This document shows positions 58,219 through 64,000 of a stretch of DNA of 64,000 nt, one piece after another. Both the position numbers and the translations under genes were made by a program. The stretch lies in NCBI RefSeq assembly GCF_001449115.1, contig NZ_LAIJ01000012.1, positions 570,765 to 634,764 of the forward strand. Reading direction: 5' to 3'. The stretch's first letter is position 1; each line of letters opens with the position of its first letter. This DNA comes from Occallatibacter gabretensis. Its GTDB lineage: Bacteria; Acidobacteriota; Terriglobia; Terriglobales; Acidobacteriaceae. Under the pieces are notes generated by a model. It made no database searches and was not told the origin of the DNA. It worked only from the letters and a program-made list of their open reading frames with translations.

Positions 58219-59397
58219 ATGACGACAATTGTGACGGAATCCATAATACTGCCGGAGCTGACGACGGATGAGATGGCGCGCTACTCGCGGCACCTGATAT
58301 TGCCCGAGGTGGGCATGGAGGGCCAGCAGAAGCTGAAGGCCGCGAAGGTGCTGTGCGTGGGGACGGGCGGGCTTGGCTCGCCGATGGCGCTGTATCTGGC
58401 TGCGGCGGGGATTGGCACGCTGGGGCTGGTGGATTTCGACGTGGTGGATGCGAGCAATTTGCAGCGGCAGATTATTCACTCGACGAAAGATATTGGGCGC
58501 AAGAAGTTGGACTCAGCGGAAGAGAAGCTGACGGCGCTGAATCCGGCGCTGAAGGTGGTGAAGCACGAGACGATGCTTTCGAGCGCGAACGCGCTGGAGA
58601 TTTTGAAGGACTATGACGTGGTGGCGGATGGGACGGATAATTTTCCGACGCGCTACCTGGTGAATGATGCCTGCGTGTTGACGGGCAAGCCGAATGTGTA
58701 TGGCTCGATCTTTCGCTTTGAGGGACAGGCGAGTGTTTTTGCGACCAAAGAAGGGCCGTGCTATCGCTGCCTGTATCCTGAGCCACCGCCGCCGGGGCTG
58801 GTGCCGAGTTGCGCCGAGGGTGGTGTGTTGGGTATTTTGCCGGGACTGGTGGGCGTGATCCAGGCTACCGAAGTGATCAAGCTGATATTGGGCAAGGGTG
58901 ATGCGCTGATTGGGCGGCTTTTGCTGGTGGATGCGCTCAATATGCGTTTCCGCGAGTTGAAGTTGCGGAAGAATCCGGAATGCCCGGTGTGCGGGCCGAA
59001 TCCGACGGTGACGAAGTTAATCGATTATGAGCAGTTCTGCGGGATAACGCCTGCGGCACAGGAGACGAATGTGAAGAATGGGATTCCGCAACTTACGGTG
59101 AAGGAACTGAAGGCTCGGCTGGATGCGGGCGAGGATGTGCAGCTGATTGACGTGCGCGAGCCGTATGAGGCGCAGATTGCGCAGATTGGCGGCAAGCTGA
59201 TTCCGAAGGGCGATGTGCCGAACCGACTGGCGGAGATTGATCGCAATCGCGAGGTGGTGGTGCATTGCAAGAGTGGCGGGAGGAGCCAGCAGATTGCGGA
59301 ACTCCTGAAGCAGGCAGGCTATGAGCGCGTGGCGAATGTGGCCGGCGGCATTACGGCTTGGAGCAATGAGATTGATCCGAGTGTGCCGAAGTACTAA
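58219..59397 (+). CDS. E1-like sulfur-carrier adenylyltransferase with rhodanese domain (MoeB/MoeZ type)
   Basis: A 392-residue two-domain enzyme. The ThiF/MoeB part has the ATP loop GTGGLGSP (48-55), zinc pairs Cys181/Cys184 (CYRC) and Cys255/Cys258 (CPVC), and an E1-like Cys198 (PSCAEGG). The rhodanese domain (about 293-390) has the active Cys350 (VVHCKSGGRS). It activates the C-terminus of a MoaD/ThiS/CysO-like protein and loads sulfur on it, serving molybdopterin, thiamine or cysteine synthesis. With cysM and the JAMM gene, cysteine is the best guess. Confidence 0.92.
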   Translation: MTTIVTESIILPELTTDEMARYSRHLILPEVGMEGQQKLKAAKVLCVGTGGLGSPMALYLAAAGIGTLGLVDFDVVDASNLQRQIIHSTKDIGRKKLDSAEEKLTALNPALKVVKHETMLSSANALEILKDYDVVADGTDNFPTRYLVNDACVLTGKPNVYGSIFRFEGQASVFATKEGPCYRCLYPEPPPPGLVPSCAEGGVLGILPGLVGVIQATEVIKLILGKGDALIGRLLLVDALNMRFRELKLRKNPECPVCGPNPTVTKLIDYEQFCGITPAAQETNVKNGIPQLTVKELKARLDAGEDVQLIDVREPYEAQIAQIGGKLIPKGDVPNRLAEIDRNREVVVHCKSGGRSQQIAELLKQAGYERVANVAGGITAWSNEIDPSVPKY

Positions 59398-59425
59398 GGG
59401 GTATGTGGCGAGATATTGAGTCCGG

Positions 59426-59758
59426 CTACAGGATCACTTCGACACCTTTGCGCCGGATCACATTCAACAAGGCAAGCGCGGGGCCCTTCGGCTGTTTCGC
59501 GCCTCGCTCAAGTTGCGATATGTAGCCAACCGTAAGGTTGAGATAACGCGCGAAGGCCGCCTGGCTCAGGTGCGCGTGCTCGCGCAATGCGCGAATCTCT
59601 TCGCCACTAATGGGCTGGGCCGTGGCGAGCGCCTGCGGCCCCAGTTCACGAATGGTGATCTTGCGATAGGTGGCGTCATCCATGACACCGATGCGGCGCA
59701 TTCCCTCGGCAGTTTCGAGAATCGCCTCGCTCAGGCGGCTACGTTTTTTCGCGGTCAT
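59426..59758 (-). CDS. XRE-family antitoxin (HigA-like)
   Basis: A 110-residue protein from ATG 59758, with AGGAGG 6 bases upstream. The C-terminal half is a helix-turn-helix (ALREHAHLSQAAFARYLNLTVGYISQLERGAKQPKGPALALLNVI). The N-terminal half (RRIGVMDDATYRKITIRELGP) is typical of antitoxins that partner RelE/HigB toxins. Its start lies inside the 3' end of the toxin gene, giving the toxin-first order of HigBA systems. Confidence 0.88.
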   Translation of the reverse strand: MTAKKRSRLSEAILETAEGMRRIGVMDDATYRKITIRELGPQALATAQPISGEEIRALREHAHLSQAAFARYLNLTVGYISQLERGAKQPKGPALALLNVIRRKGVEVIL

Positions 59759-60122
59759 TCGGAACCTCCTGTAATTCATCCTCTGCAATGCCCAGCGCGA
59801 TTCGCTCAGCGTTTGCGTTCAGCCAAATCGCTGCGATCTCTCGCAGTGCCTCCAATTCAGGCCGATCGATGTTTTCGCGCTCGTTCTTGGCAAAGCCATA
59901 CAAAAACACCGCTCGGTCTTTCATCCGATAGGCAACGATCATGCGATACCCGCCGGAGCGCCCCTGCCCCAAACGCGCCACTCGCTGCTTGATGAGACCG
60001 CCACCAAGATCAGTATCGATCAGACCTTGCTCGGCCCGGACAATCGCCTCCCGCAAACTGGCGTCTGCAATGTGCTGCTGACGTGCGAACCGTGCAAGCC
60101 ACCTGGTTTTATAGATTCGCAT
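59739..60122 (-). CDS. RelE/HigB-type toxin
   Basis: A 127-residue protein starting at ATG 60122. YKTRWLARFARQQHIADASLREAIVRAEQGLIDTDLGGGLIKQRVARLGQGRSGGYRMIVAYRMKDRAVFLYGFAKNERENI is the RelE-like mRNA-interferase family pattern, with basic residues in the final strand. It is longer than minimal RelE because of a C-terminal helix region. It is first in the operon with its antitoxin. Its upstream region overlaps the end of the PIN-TRAM gene. Confidence 0.87.
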   Translation of the reverse strand: MRIYKTRWLARFARQQHIADASLREAIVRAEQGLIDTDLGGGLIKQRVARLGQGRSGGYRMIVAYRMKDRAVFLYGFAKNERENIDRPELEALREIAAIWLNANAERIALGIAEDELQEVPNDREKT

Positions 60123-60133
60123 GCGACATGGCA

Positions 60134-60167
60134 ATAAGAACTATAGCACAAAAAACTATACTTATCG
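60134..60167. promoter_or_regulatory. Operator-like dyad upstream of the toxin gene
   Basis: ATAAG (60134-60138) and CTTAT (60161-60165) flank two ACTATA boxes (60140-60145 and 60155-60160, read as TATAGT on the minus strand). The dyad starts 12 bases upstream of the toxin ATG and overlaps the last codons of the PIN-TRAM gene. It could be the binding site of the XRE antitoxin over a -10 box. Confidence 0.4.
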
Positions 60168-61196
60168 CACAATTTCGACTGGCGTGGGGCGCGGGGAATC
60201 GCCGGTGCGGCCGTTCTCGTCCACCTTGCCGAAGATCATCTTGCCGCTGGCTGTCTGGAGCACGCTGGTGACAGAGATTTCGACAGAGCGGCCGATCATT
60301 TTGCGCGCATGATCGACGACGACCATGGTGCCGTCGTCAAGATAGCCGACTCCCTGGTTGTACTCCTTGCCTTCTTTGAGAATGAGCACCATCATGCGCT
60401 CGCCGGGCAGCACGACGGGCTTGAGCGCGTTGGCGAGGTCGTTTATGTTGAGCACTTCGACGTGGTGAAGCTGCGCGACCTTGTTGAGGTTGAAGTCGTT
60501 GGTGACGACCTTGGCCTCAAGCTTCTTGGCCAGTTCAAGGAGCTTCAGATCCACTTCCTTGATCGAGGGAAAATCGTCGGAGACGATCTGGACCTGGATG
60601 GCGGGGTTGGACTGCATGCGCTGAAGCATGTCGAGACCACGGCGGCCGCGCTGCCGTTTTGATCCGTCGGTGGAGTCGGCGACGATTTGCAGCTCGCGCA
60701 GAACGAACTCCGGAATGACGAGCGCTCCGTCGATGAAGCCGGCTTCAGCGATGTCGGCGATGCGGCCATCGATGATGACGGAGGTATCGAGGATCTTGGC
60801 GGCGCGCTTCTGGGGGCGTTCGCCGGTAAAGATGGTGCCGAGCGCGGAGGGGTTGAGCAGATCGCCCTTGCTGGCGCCGACGAGCAGGCCGACATAAGTC
60901 ATGAGCAGCAGGACGAAGATCTGCAGGACGGCGGAGTTGATCTCGCTGAGCGGAGCCGAGCGGAGCACCATGCAGAAGATGGCCGCGCCGGTGATTCCGA
61001 GAAGCGAGCCGGCTACAGCTCCGATGAGGCGGCGGAGGCTCATGGCGCGGACCCGCAGCTCAAAGATAATGACCATGGTTGCGGCCGCTCCGCCACAAAT
61101 GGCGCTTATGGGACCGGAGAGGCCAAACGGGCGGAGAACATAACAAACAAGAGCGAGTATGGCAACAAATAGAATGCGCAGTAAAACGAGATCCAT
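60162..61196 (-). CDS. PIN-TRAM membrane protein (YacL-like)
   Basis: About 344 residues from ATG 61196 (a longer frame has no support). Four helices fill residues 1-120. A PIN nuclease domain follows (about 130-255, KILDTSVIIDGRIADIAEAGFIDGALVIPEFVLRELQ, with acidic residues in TNDFNLNK). The C-terminal TRAM domain (about 270-330, GERMMVLILKEGKEYNQGVGYLDDGTMVVVDHARKMIG) binds RNA. The family is tied to membrane-proximal RNA processing and ribosome maturation in Bacillus, and occurs widely. Substrates here are unknown. Confidence 0.9.
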   Translation of the reverse strand: MDLVLLRILFVAILALVCYVLRPFGLSGPISAICGGAAATMVIIFELRVRAMSLRRLIGAVAGSLLGITGAAIFCMVLRSAPLSEINSAVLQIFVLLLMTYVGLLVGASKGDLLNPSALGTIFTGERPQKRAAKILDTSVIIDGRIADIAEAGFIDGALVIPEFVLRELQIVADSTDGSKRQRGRRGLDMLQRMQSNPAIQVQIVSDDFPSIKEVDLKLLELAKKLEAKVVTNDFNLNKVAQLHHVEVLNINDLANALKPVVLPGERMMVLILKEGKEYNQGVGYLDDGTMVVVDHARKMIGRSVEISVTSVLQTASGKMIFGKVDENGRTGDSPRPTPVEIVR

Positions 61197-61307
61197 GACG
61201 TCCACCCCCGGCGCTGAAGAAGATAATCGGTTACCGCCGAGCACAGTACGGGAGTATGAAGAGGTACGGGGGAGATCGTCAAGGGATAAATGCCAGGGAC
61301 TAGAGAA

Positions 61308-61330
61308 TAGAGACTCGGGACTAGGATTTT
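61308..61330. repeat. Left inverted repeat of the four-helix-bundle cassette
   Basis: TAGAGACTC then GGGACTAGGATTTT. It is the inverted partner of 61686-61709. A second related GGGACTAGAGAATAG lies just to its left (61297-61310). Confidence 0.6.
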
Positions 61331-61683
61331 GTGCGGACTGATCGCATCAGTCCACCTAGCATACGTCCGACCTCGTTACAGAAACCATCTGCTGCATCCA
61401 ATGCCTGTTTTGATCCGAATCCTAAAGCCTTTGCAATTACGAGCTGCGTCTCAATTTCCGAGTTGGAGCCTCGTGCATGACCCAGAAACTGGATGTATTC
61501 GCCTTTTGATGAGCGGCCATATCCTTCCGCAATATTGCTGGGGACGGATACAGCCGCTCGACGGAGTTGGGCCACCAAGCCAAAGCGTTCAGATTCGAGA
61601 AATGCGGATGTGAGTTTGTAAACGGCCAAAGCCAACTCAACCGAACGCTGCCAGACCGCAAGATCTTTGAACGAACCCGCCAT
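61321..61683 (-). CDS. Four-helix-bundle protein (23S rRNA intervening-sequence type)
   Basis: A 120-residue protein with the family pattern FKDLAVWQRSVELALAVYKLTSAFLESERFGLVAQLRRAAVSVPSNIAEGYGRSSKGEYIQFLGHARGSNSEIETQLVIAKALGF. Such proteins were first found in intervening sequences of 23S rRNA genes and are often scattered as single genes; their role is unknown. Here the gene sits between inverted repeats whose inner ends reach the start and stop codons. No rRNA is near. Confidence 0.85.
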   Translation of the reverse strand: MAGSFKDLAVWQRSVELALAVYKLTSAFLESERFGLVAQLRRAAVSVPSNIAEGYGRSSKGEYIQFLGHARGSNSEIETQLVIAKALGFGSKQALDAADGFCNEVGRMLGGLMRSVRTKS

Positions 61684-61685
61684 TA

Positions 61686-61709
61686 TTTTTCCTAGTCCCT
61701 ATGTCTCTA
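61686..61709. repeat. Right inverted repeat of the four-helix-bundle cassette
   Basis: TTTTTCCTAGTCCCTATGTC then TCTA. Reverse-complemented it reads TAGAGACATAGGGACTAGGAAAAA, agreeing with the left repeat at about 19 of 23 positions and with the solo copy at 52074-52114. Confidence 0.6.
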
Positions 61710-61727
61710 CGTCCTTAGTCACTATCA

Positions 61728-62153
61728 TTACGAGGCAACGGCGAGCTCGTGCTGAGGATGGGTAACGCGCGTGGAGCCCTTGCGGGGGCCGCGTTTGCGG
61801 GCGCTCATGTTCTTGACGCGCTCCAGCAGTTCGAGGGGCGAGCAGTTCTTCCTGGGCAGGAGGGCATCGGCGGCGTGGGGCTGAGAGGCCGTGCGTGCCG
61901 GGTCGCCGAGCAGGATCATCGGCACATGGGAAGCAATTTCCTTCAGGCGGCCGATAATCTGGCCACCGTTCCAGTGAGGCACTCCATCATAGGCAAGCAC
62001 GAGATCGATAGCATTTTCTGAGATCAGGCCGGAGGCCTCATCGCCGTTGACGGCGGGCAACACACGGTAGCCGTTGGTGGAAAGCATAAAAGTGAGCACA
62101 GACAGTTCCTGTTCATTGCTGTTGACGGCGAGAATAATTTTCTTGGGCCTCAT
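61728..62153 (-). CDS. Degenerate receiver-domain protein
   Basis: A 141-residue response-regulator-like protein: IILAVNSNEQELSVLTFMLSTNGYRVLPAVNGDEA, then DLVLAYDGVPHWNGGQIIG. Aligned on the Pro and Gly of the usual D-x-x-M-P-x-x-x-G, the phosphoacceptor place is Tyr55, with Asp56 one residue late. The acidic pocket pair is Asn11-Ser12; the distal Lys102 is kept. After residue 115 a basic tail (KNMSARKRGPRKGSTR) may bind nucleic acid. It therefore probably works without phosphorylation. Confidence 0.78.
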   Translation of the reverse strand: MRPKKIILAVNSNEQELSVLTFMLSTNGYRVLPAVNGDEASGLISENAIDLVLAYDGVPHWNGGQIIGRLKEIASHVPMILLGDPARTASQPHAADALLPRKNCSPLELLERVKNMSARKRGPRKGSTRVTHPQHELAVAS

Positions 62154-62601
62154 GTCGGGGGAAATACTCCTTTAGAAATCGATCAGAATCAAACAAGGCA
62201 AAAAGGGCACCTGGACCGCTCTAAAGGGCAGCCTGTGGACAACCCGAAATGTAAGGAGCAATAGCCAGGGATCGGGGCGGGCTCTCGCGCTTCCGATAGA
62301 CGCACAGAAGGTTATGGACGGAAGGGAAAGCTCGCCCAGATATCTATGCGGCAATACGGAAACACGAAGAGGACAGCCTTCACGCGGGGTCAGATTGCCG
62401 TTGAAGTCTGGGACAAAGCCGGTTCAGCGAACCGGTTAAATTTCCTCAATGCTTGGCAAGAGTACGGCTAGCCGGGCAGCCGCGCAACAGCGAAAATATG
62501 GCGAAAATGCCAGTGGAAAACTTAGAAAAATCGAGGGAAACGGGATAGTTGCAATAGAGGAAACCACTTACCTTGATGAAAACCTGTTGAAAGTTTGTGT
62601 A
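62154..62601. other. Non-coding stretch of about 450 bases, little recognised
   Basis: It lies upstream of the receiver-type gene and downstream of the PhzF-type gene, both on the minus strand. The only clear structure is CCGGTT-CAGCG-AACCGG near 62420-62436, a possible short hairpin or operator. An open frame from 62449 on the plus strand runs into the PhzF gene antisense and is not supported. No riboswitch or tRNA pattern was recognised. Confidence 0.4.
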
Positions 62602-63519
62602 TCAGGGCAGAAGAAGTCTTCCCGTTGCCACAAGAACAGTGCTGCCCCCTACGCGCACATTTGTAACCTTGTCCGTGTCAAGATTTGCGCGCAGAAAAAG
62701 GTCACTGGGGCGTCCCATTTCGACACCTTGGCGGACGTGAATCCGCTCACCGGAAGAAACGATTCCATGTGCAACGAGATAGCTGATAGCGCAGCCCGCG
62801 GCGGAGCCGGTGGCGGGATCTTCACCGCCGTAGAACTGCATTCTTGCCCTGAAGTGCTTCGCACTGTTCTCTTCTTGGACTGGCTCTGAGGCCAGGACGT
62901 AGAACCACCTGCCGTTGAGTGGGCGCAGGTATTCTGTGGCCTCTTGCTGGCGGACGTTGAGGCGCGCGAGTGCATCGAGTGAGCGAAGCAGGACGATGGC
63001 GAAACCGTTGCCGGTGGAGACGATCTGCGGTGGGTGAGCTGGGTCGAGGTCGTCGAGGGTGAGGCCGATCAACTCGGCAACACGGGCTGGATCAAGCTCA
63101 GGACCGAATTCTGGATCGCGCTGCGTCATTTCTCCGTAGAAGGCCTGGCTCGAACTGCTAGGCTTTGCGGGATCGAAGACAACAGGAATGGGACCTACGT
63201 TTTCGGCCAGCGTAATGGTGCTCTTGAGCGCGAGGGAGGGATCAGCAATTTTGAGAACAGAGGCTGTGCCGAGCGTGGGATGACCGGCGAAGGGCAGCTC
63301 CTCGTCCGTGGTGAAGATGCGCGTGCGGATGCCTTCTACGGCTTCGATATCAGCGGCGCGGCGCTCGACGAAGGTGGTCTCAGAGAGATTGAACTCACGG
63401 GCGATGGACTGCATCTGCTCTGTGCTGAGCGTGGACGTGTTCATCACTACGGCGAGCGGATTGCCAGCGAGGGCGCGATCGGTGAAGACATCAACGATGA
63501 AGTAATCGAGTTCAGGCAT
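62602..63519 (-). CDS. PhzF-family isomerase-like protein
   Basis: A 305-residue protein of the PhzF/DapF-like fold: YFIVDVFTDRALAGNPLAVVMN at the start, NLSETTFVERR with the catalytic-type Glu47, RTRIFTTDEELPFAGHPTLGTASVL, and in the second half FYGGEDPATGSAAGCAISYLV and HVRQGVEMGRPSDLFL. PhzF itself isomerises a phenazine precursor, but most homologues have unknown substrates and no phenazine genes are nearby. Confidence 0.88.
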   Translation of the reverse strand: MPELDYFIVDVFTDRALAGNPLAVVMNTSTLSTEQMQSIAREFNLSETTFVERRAADIEAVEGIRTRIFTTDEELPFAGHPTLGTASVLKIADPSLALKSTITLAENVGPIPVVFDPAKPSSSSQAFYGEMTQRDPEFGPELDPARVAELIGLTLDDLDPAHPPQIVSTGNGFAIVLLRSLDALARLNVRQQEATEYLRPLNGRWFYVLASEPVQEENSAKHFRARMQFYGGEDPATGSAAGCAISYLVAHGIVSSGERIHVRQGVEMGRPSDLFLRANLDTDKVTNVRVGGSTVLVATGRLLLP

Positions 63520-63622
63520 GGGCGCGATAGATCCTCGTCTTTACAGATGGCAGCCGGCAGGGTTGGATTCGCAATTGCAGCAATTCAGTGCAATGATAAG
63601 TGCGCAAGGAAGAGGAGGGGCT

Positions 63623-63895
63623 ATGAAACTCCGAATCGCAATCTGGGCGATGGCCGGTGCGCTTGTGGTGGCCTTGTGGTCGGTCTACTTCGTCTTCTAC
63701 AGAACCCACTCACAGTTTGGAGTTCCATGGGCGCTGGTCGATTTGACCATGCCAATCGCATTGGTTCGGCATTATGCGATGAGTGTTTATTTCGTTCTCT
63801 TTGTGAATGCGGCTACCTATGCGCTGGTTGGCACGTTTGGGGAAATCCTATGGCGGCTTTGCAAACAACATCCGCCTCGCCGATTTGCAAACTGA
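63623..63895 (+). CDS. Small two-helix membrane protein
   Basis: A 90-residue protein from ATG 63623 with a strong GAGGAGGGG site; the longer upstream frame is not needed. Two helices (about 4-23 and 40-70) are separated by a short loop (YRTHSQFGVPWALVDLTMP), and the tail is basic (KQHPPRRFAN). The family is not recognised. It is divergent from the PhzF-type gene, about 100 bases apart. Confidence 0.6.
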   Translation: MKLRIAIWAMAGALVVALWSVYFVFYRTHSQFGVPWALVDLTMPIALVRHYAMSVYFVLFVNAATYALVGTFGEILWRLCKQHPPRRFAN

Positions 63896-63922
63896 GTCGC
63901 CAGCTCGCAGGGCCGACGCATT

Positions 63923-64000
63923 TTAATTGCCGAGTAGCTGCAGGAGGTAGTCATTGTCCCATCCGGCCTGGAGGCGTTTACCTTTGATGCCGAGCTTGCA
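63923..64000 (-). CDS. C-terminal end of an unidentified gene (partial)
   Basis: The minus-strand frame is open to the window edge and stops at 63923-63925. The visible 25 residues (KLGIKGKRLQAGWDNDYLL, then QLLGN) look like an ordinary protein end. The family cannot be named from this piece. Confidence 0.4.
   Translation of the reverse strand, partial: CKLGIKGKRLQAGWDNDYLLQLLGN

Noticed and set aside
62262..62420. Possible c-di-GMP or other riboswitch in the non-coding stretch
   Set aside because: I could not match the required conserved core positions, and the neighbouring minus-strand gene orientation does not fit a leader in this strand.
62449..62889. A 146-codon plus-strand frame after the non-coding stretch
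   Set aside because: Most of it is antisense to PhzF, it has no ribosome-binding site and no recognisable motif.
63034..63987. A 317-codon plus-strand frame over the PhzF-type gene
   Set aside because: It is antisense to conserved PhzF motifs and then reads through the small membrane protein in another frame.

Overview
The window looks like chromosomal DNA of an acidobacterium, most likely class Terriglobia (Acidobacteriaceae-like). This rests on gene content and high GC, not on a marker gene. The pointers are two very long MacB/FtsX-type permeases of the acidobacterial orphan kind, one directly behind a PadR regulator; an Oar-like TonB-dependent receptor with an N-terminal carboxypeptidase-regulatory domain; a secreted GH44-type enzyme with acidobacterial Ig-like repeats; and many short intergenic repeats. 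No rRNA, tRNA, CRISPR array, prophage or complete insertion sequence was seen.

Layout. 1-4.5 kb (+): end of a membrane glycosyltransferase, a DUF1579-like secreted protein, a TPR protein and an NfeD-type protease. 4.6-15.2 kb (-): ECF sigma factor, anti-sigma factor and two secreted HEAT-repeat proteins, then a long ABC permease and the TonB receptor. 15.2-19.7 kb: AraC regulator divergent from a VOC protein, then PadR regulator plus long permease. 20-21.6 kb (+): SPFH protein and SPOR protein. 21.6-29.7 kb (-): a tightly packed eight-gene run mtnP, pfkB-like, glycosyltransferase, mgtC, dapF, ldcA, mpl, plsC that mixes methionine salvage with envelope and peptidoglycan recycling. 30.3-32.7 kb (-): GH44-like lipoprotein. 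32.9-37.4 kb (-): sulfite-reduction operon (sir, cysG, a new 38-residue membrane protein, yeiH). 37.9-42 kb: FAD monooxygenase, a GAF/DHp protein and two ParD/ParE-type pairs, the second with a frameshifted toxin. 42-46.6 kb (-): arginine/ornithine-type decarboxylase and an ArsR-SRPBCC-small protein-DUF899 operon. 46.9-54.8 kb: two membrane proteins, S9 peptidase, FtsX permease with a small membrane protein, rsmD, an S2P-like CBS protein and rsmI. 54.8-59.4 kb: PilZ protein, unknown protein, then a cysM-JAMM-SRPBCC-moeB/rhodanese cluster. 59.4-64 kb: HigBA-like pair, PIN-TRAM protein, a four-helix-bundle gene between inverted repeats, a degenerate receiver protein, a PhzF-like protein and a small membrane protein.

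The most interesting signal is upstream of sir. A 20-codon reading frame with Cys-Cys-Pro-Cys-Cys near its start and Cys as its last codon is preceded by a promoter-like pair that would make it leaderless, and is followed by a terminator hairpin. A segment inside the reading frame can pair with the 5' arm of that hairpin. This is the architecture of a cysteine-sensing transcription attenuator. Beside it, and again at 19.7-19.9 kb on the other strand, lies a roughly 200-nt two-hairpin non-coding element whose flanks are conserved and whose hairpin differs by compensating changes. Several small proteins, two operator-like palindromes and several families with lost catalytic residues are also recorded.
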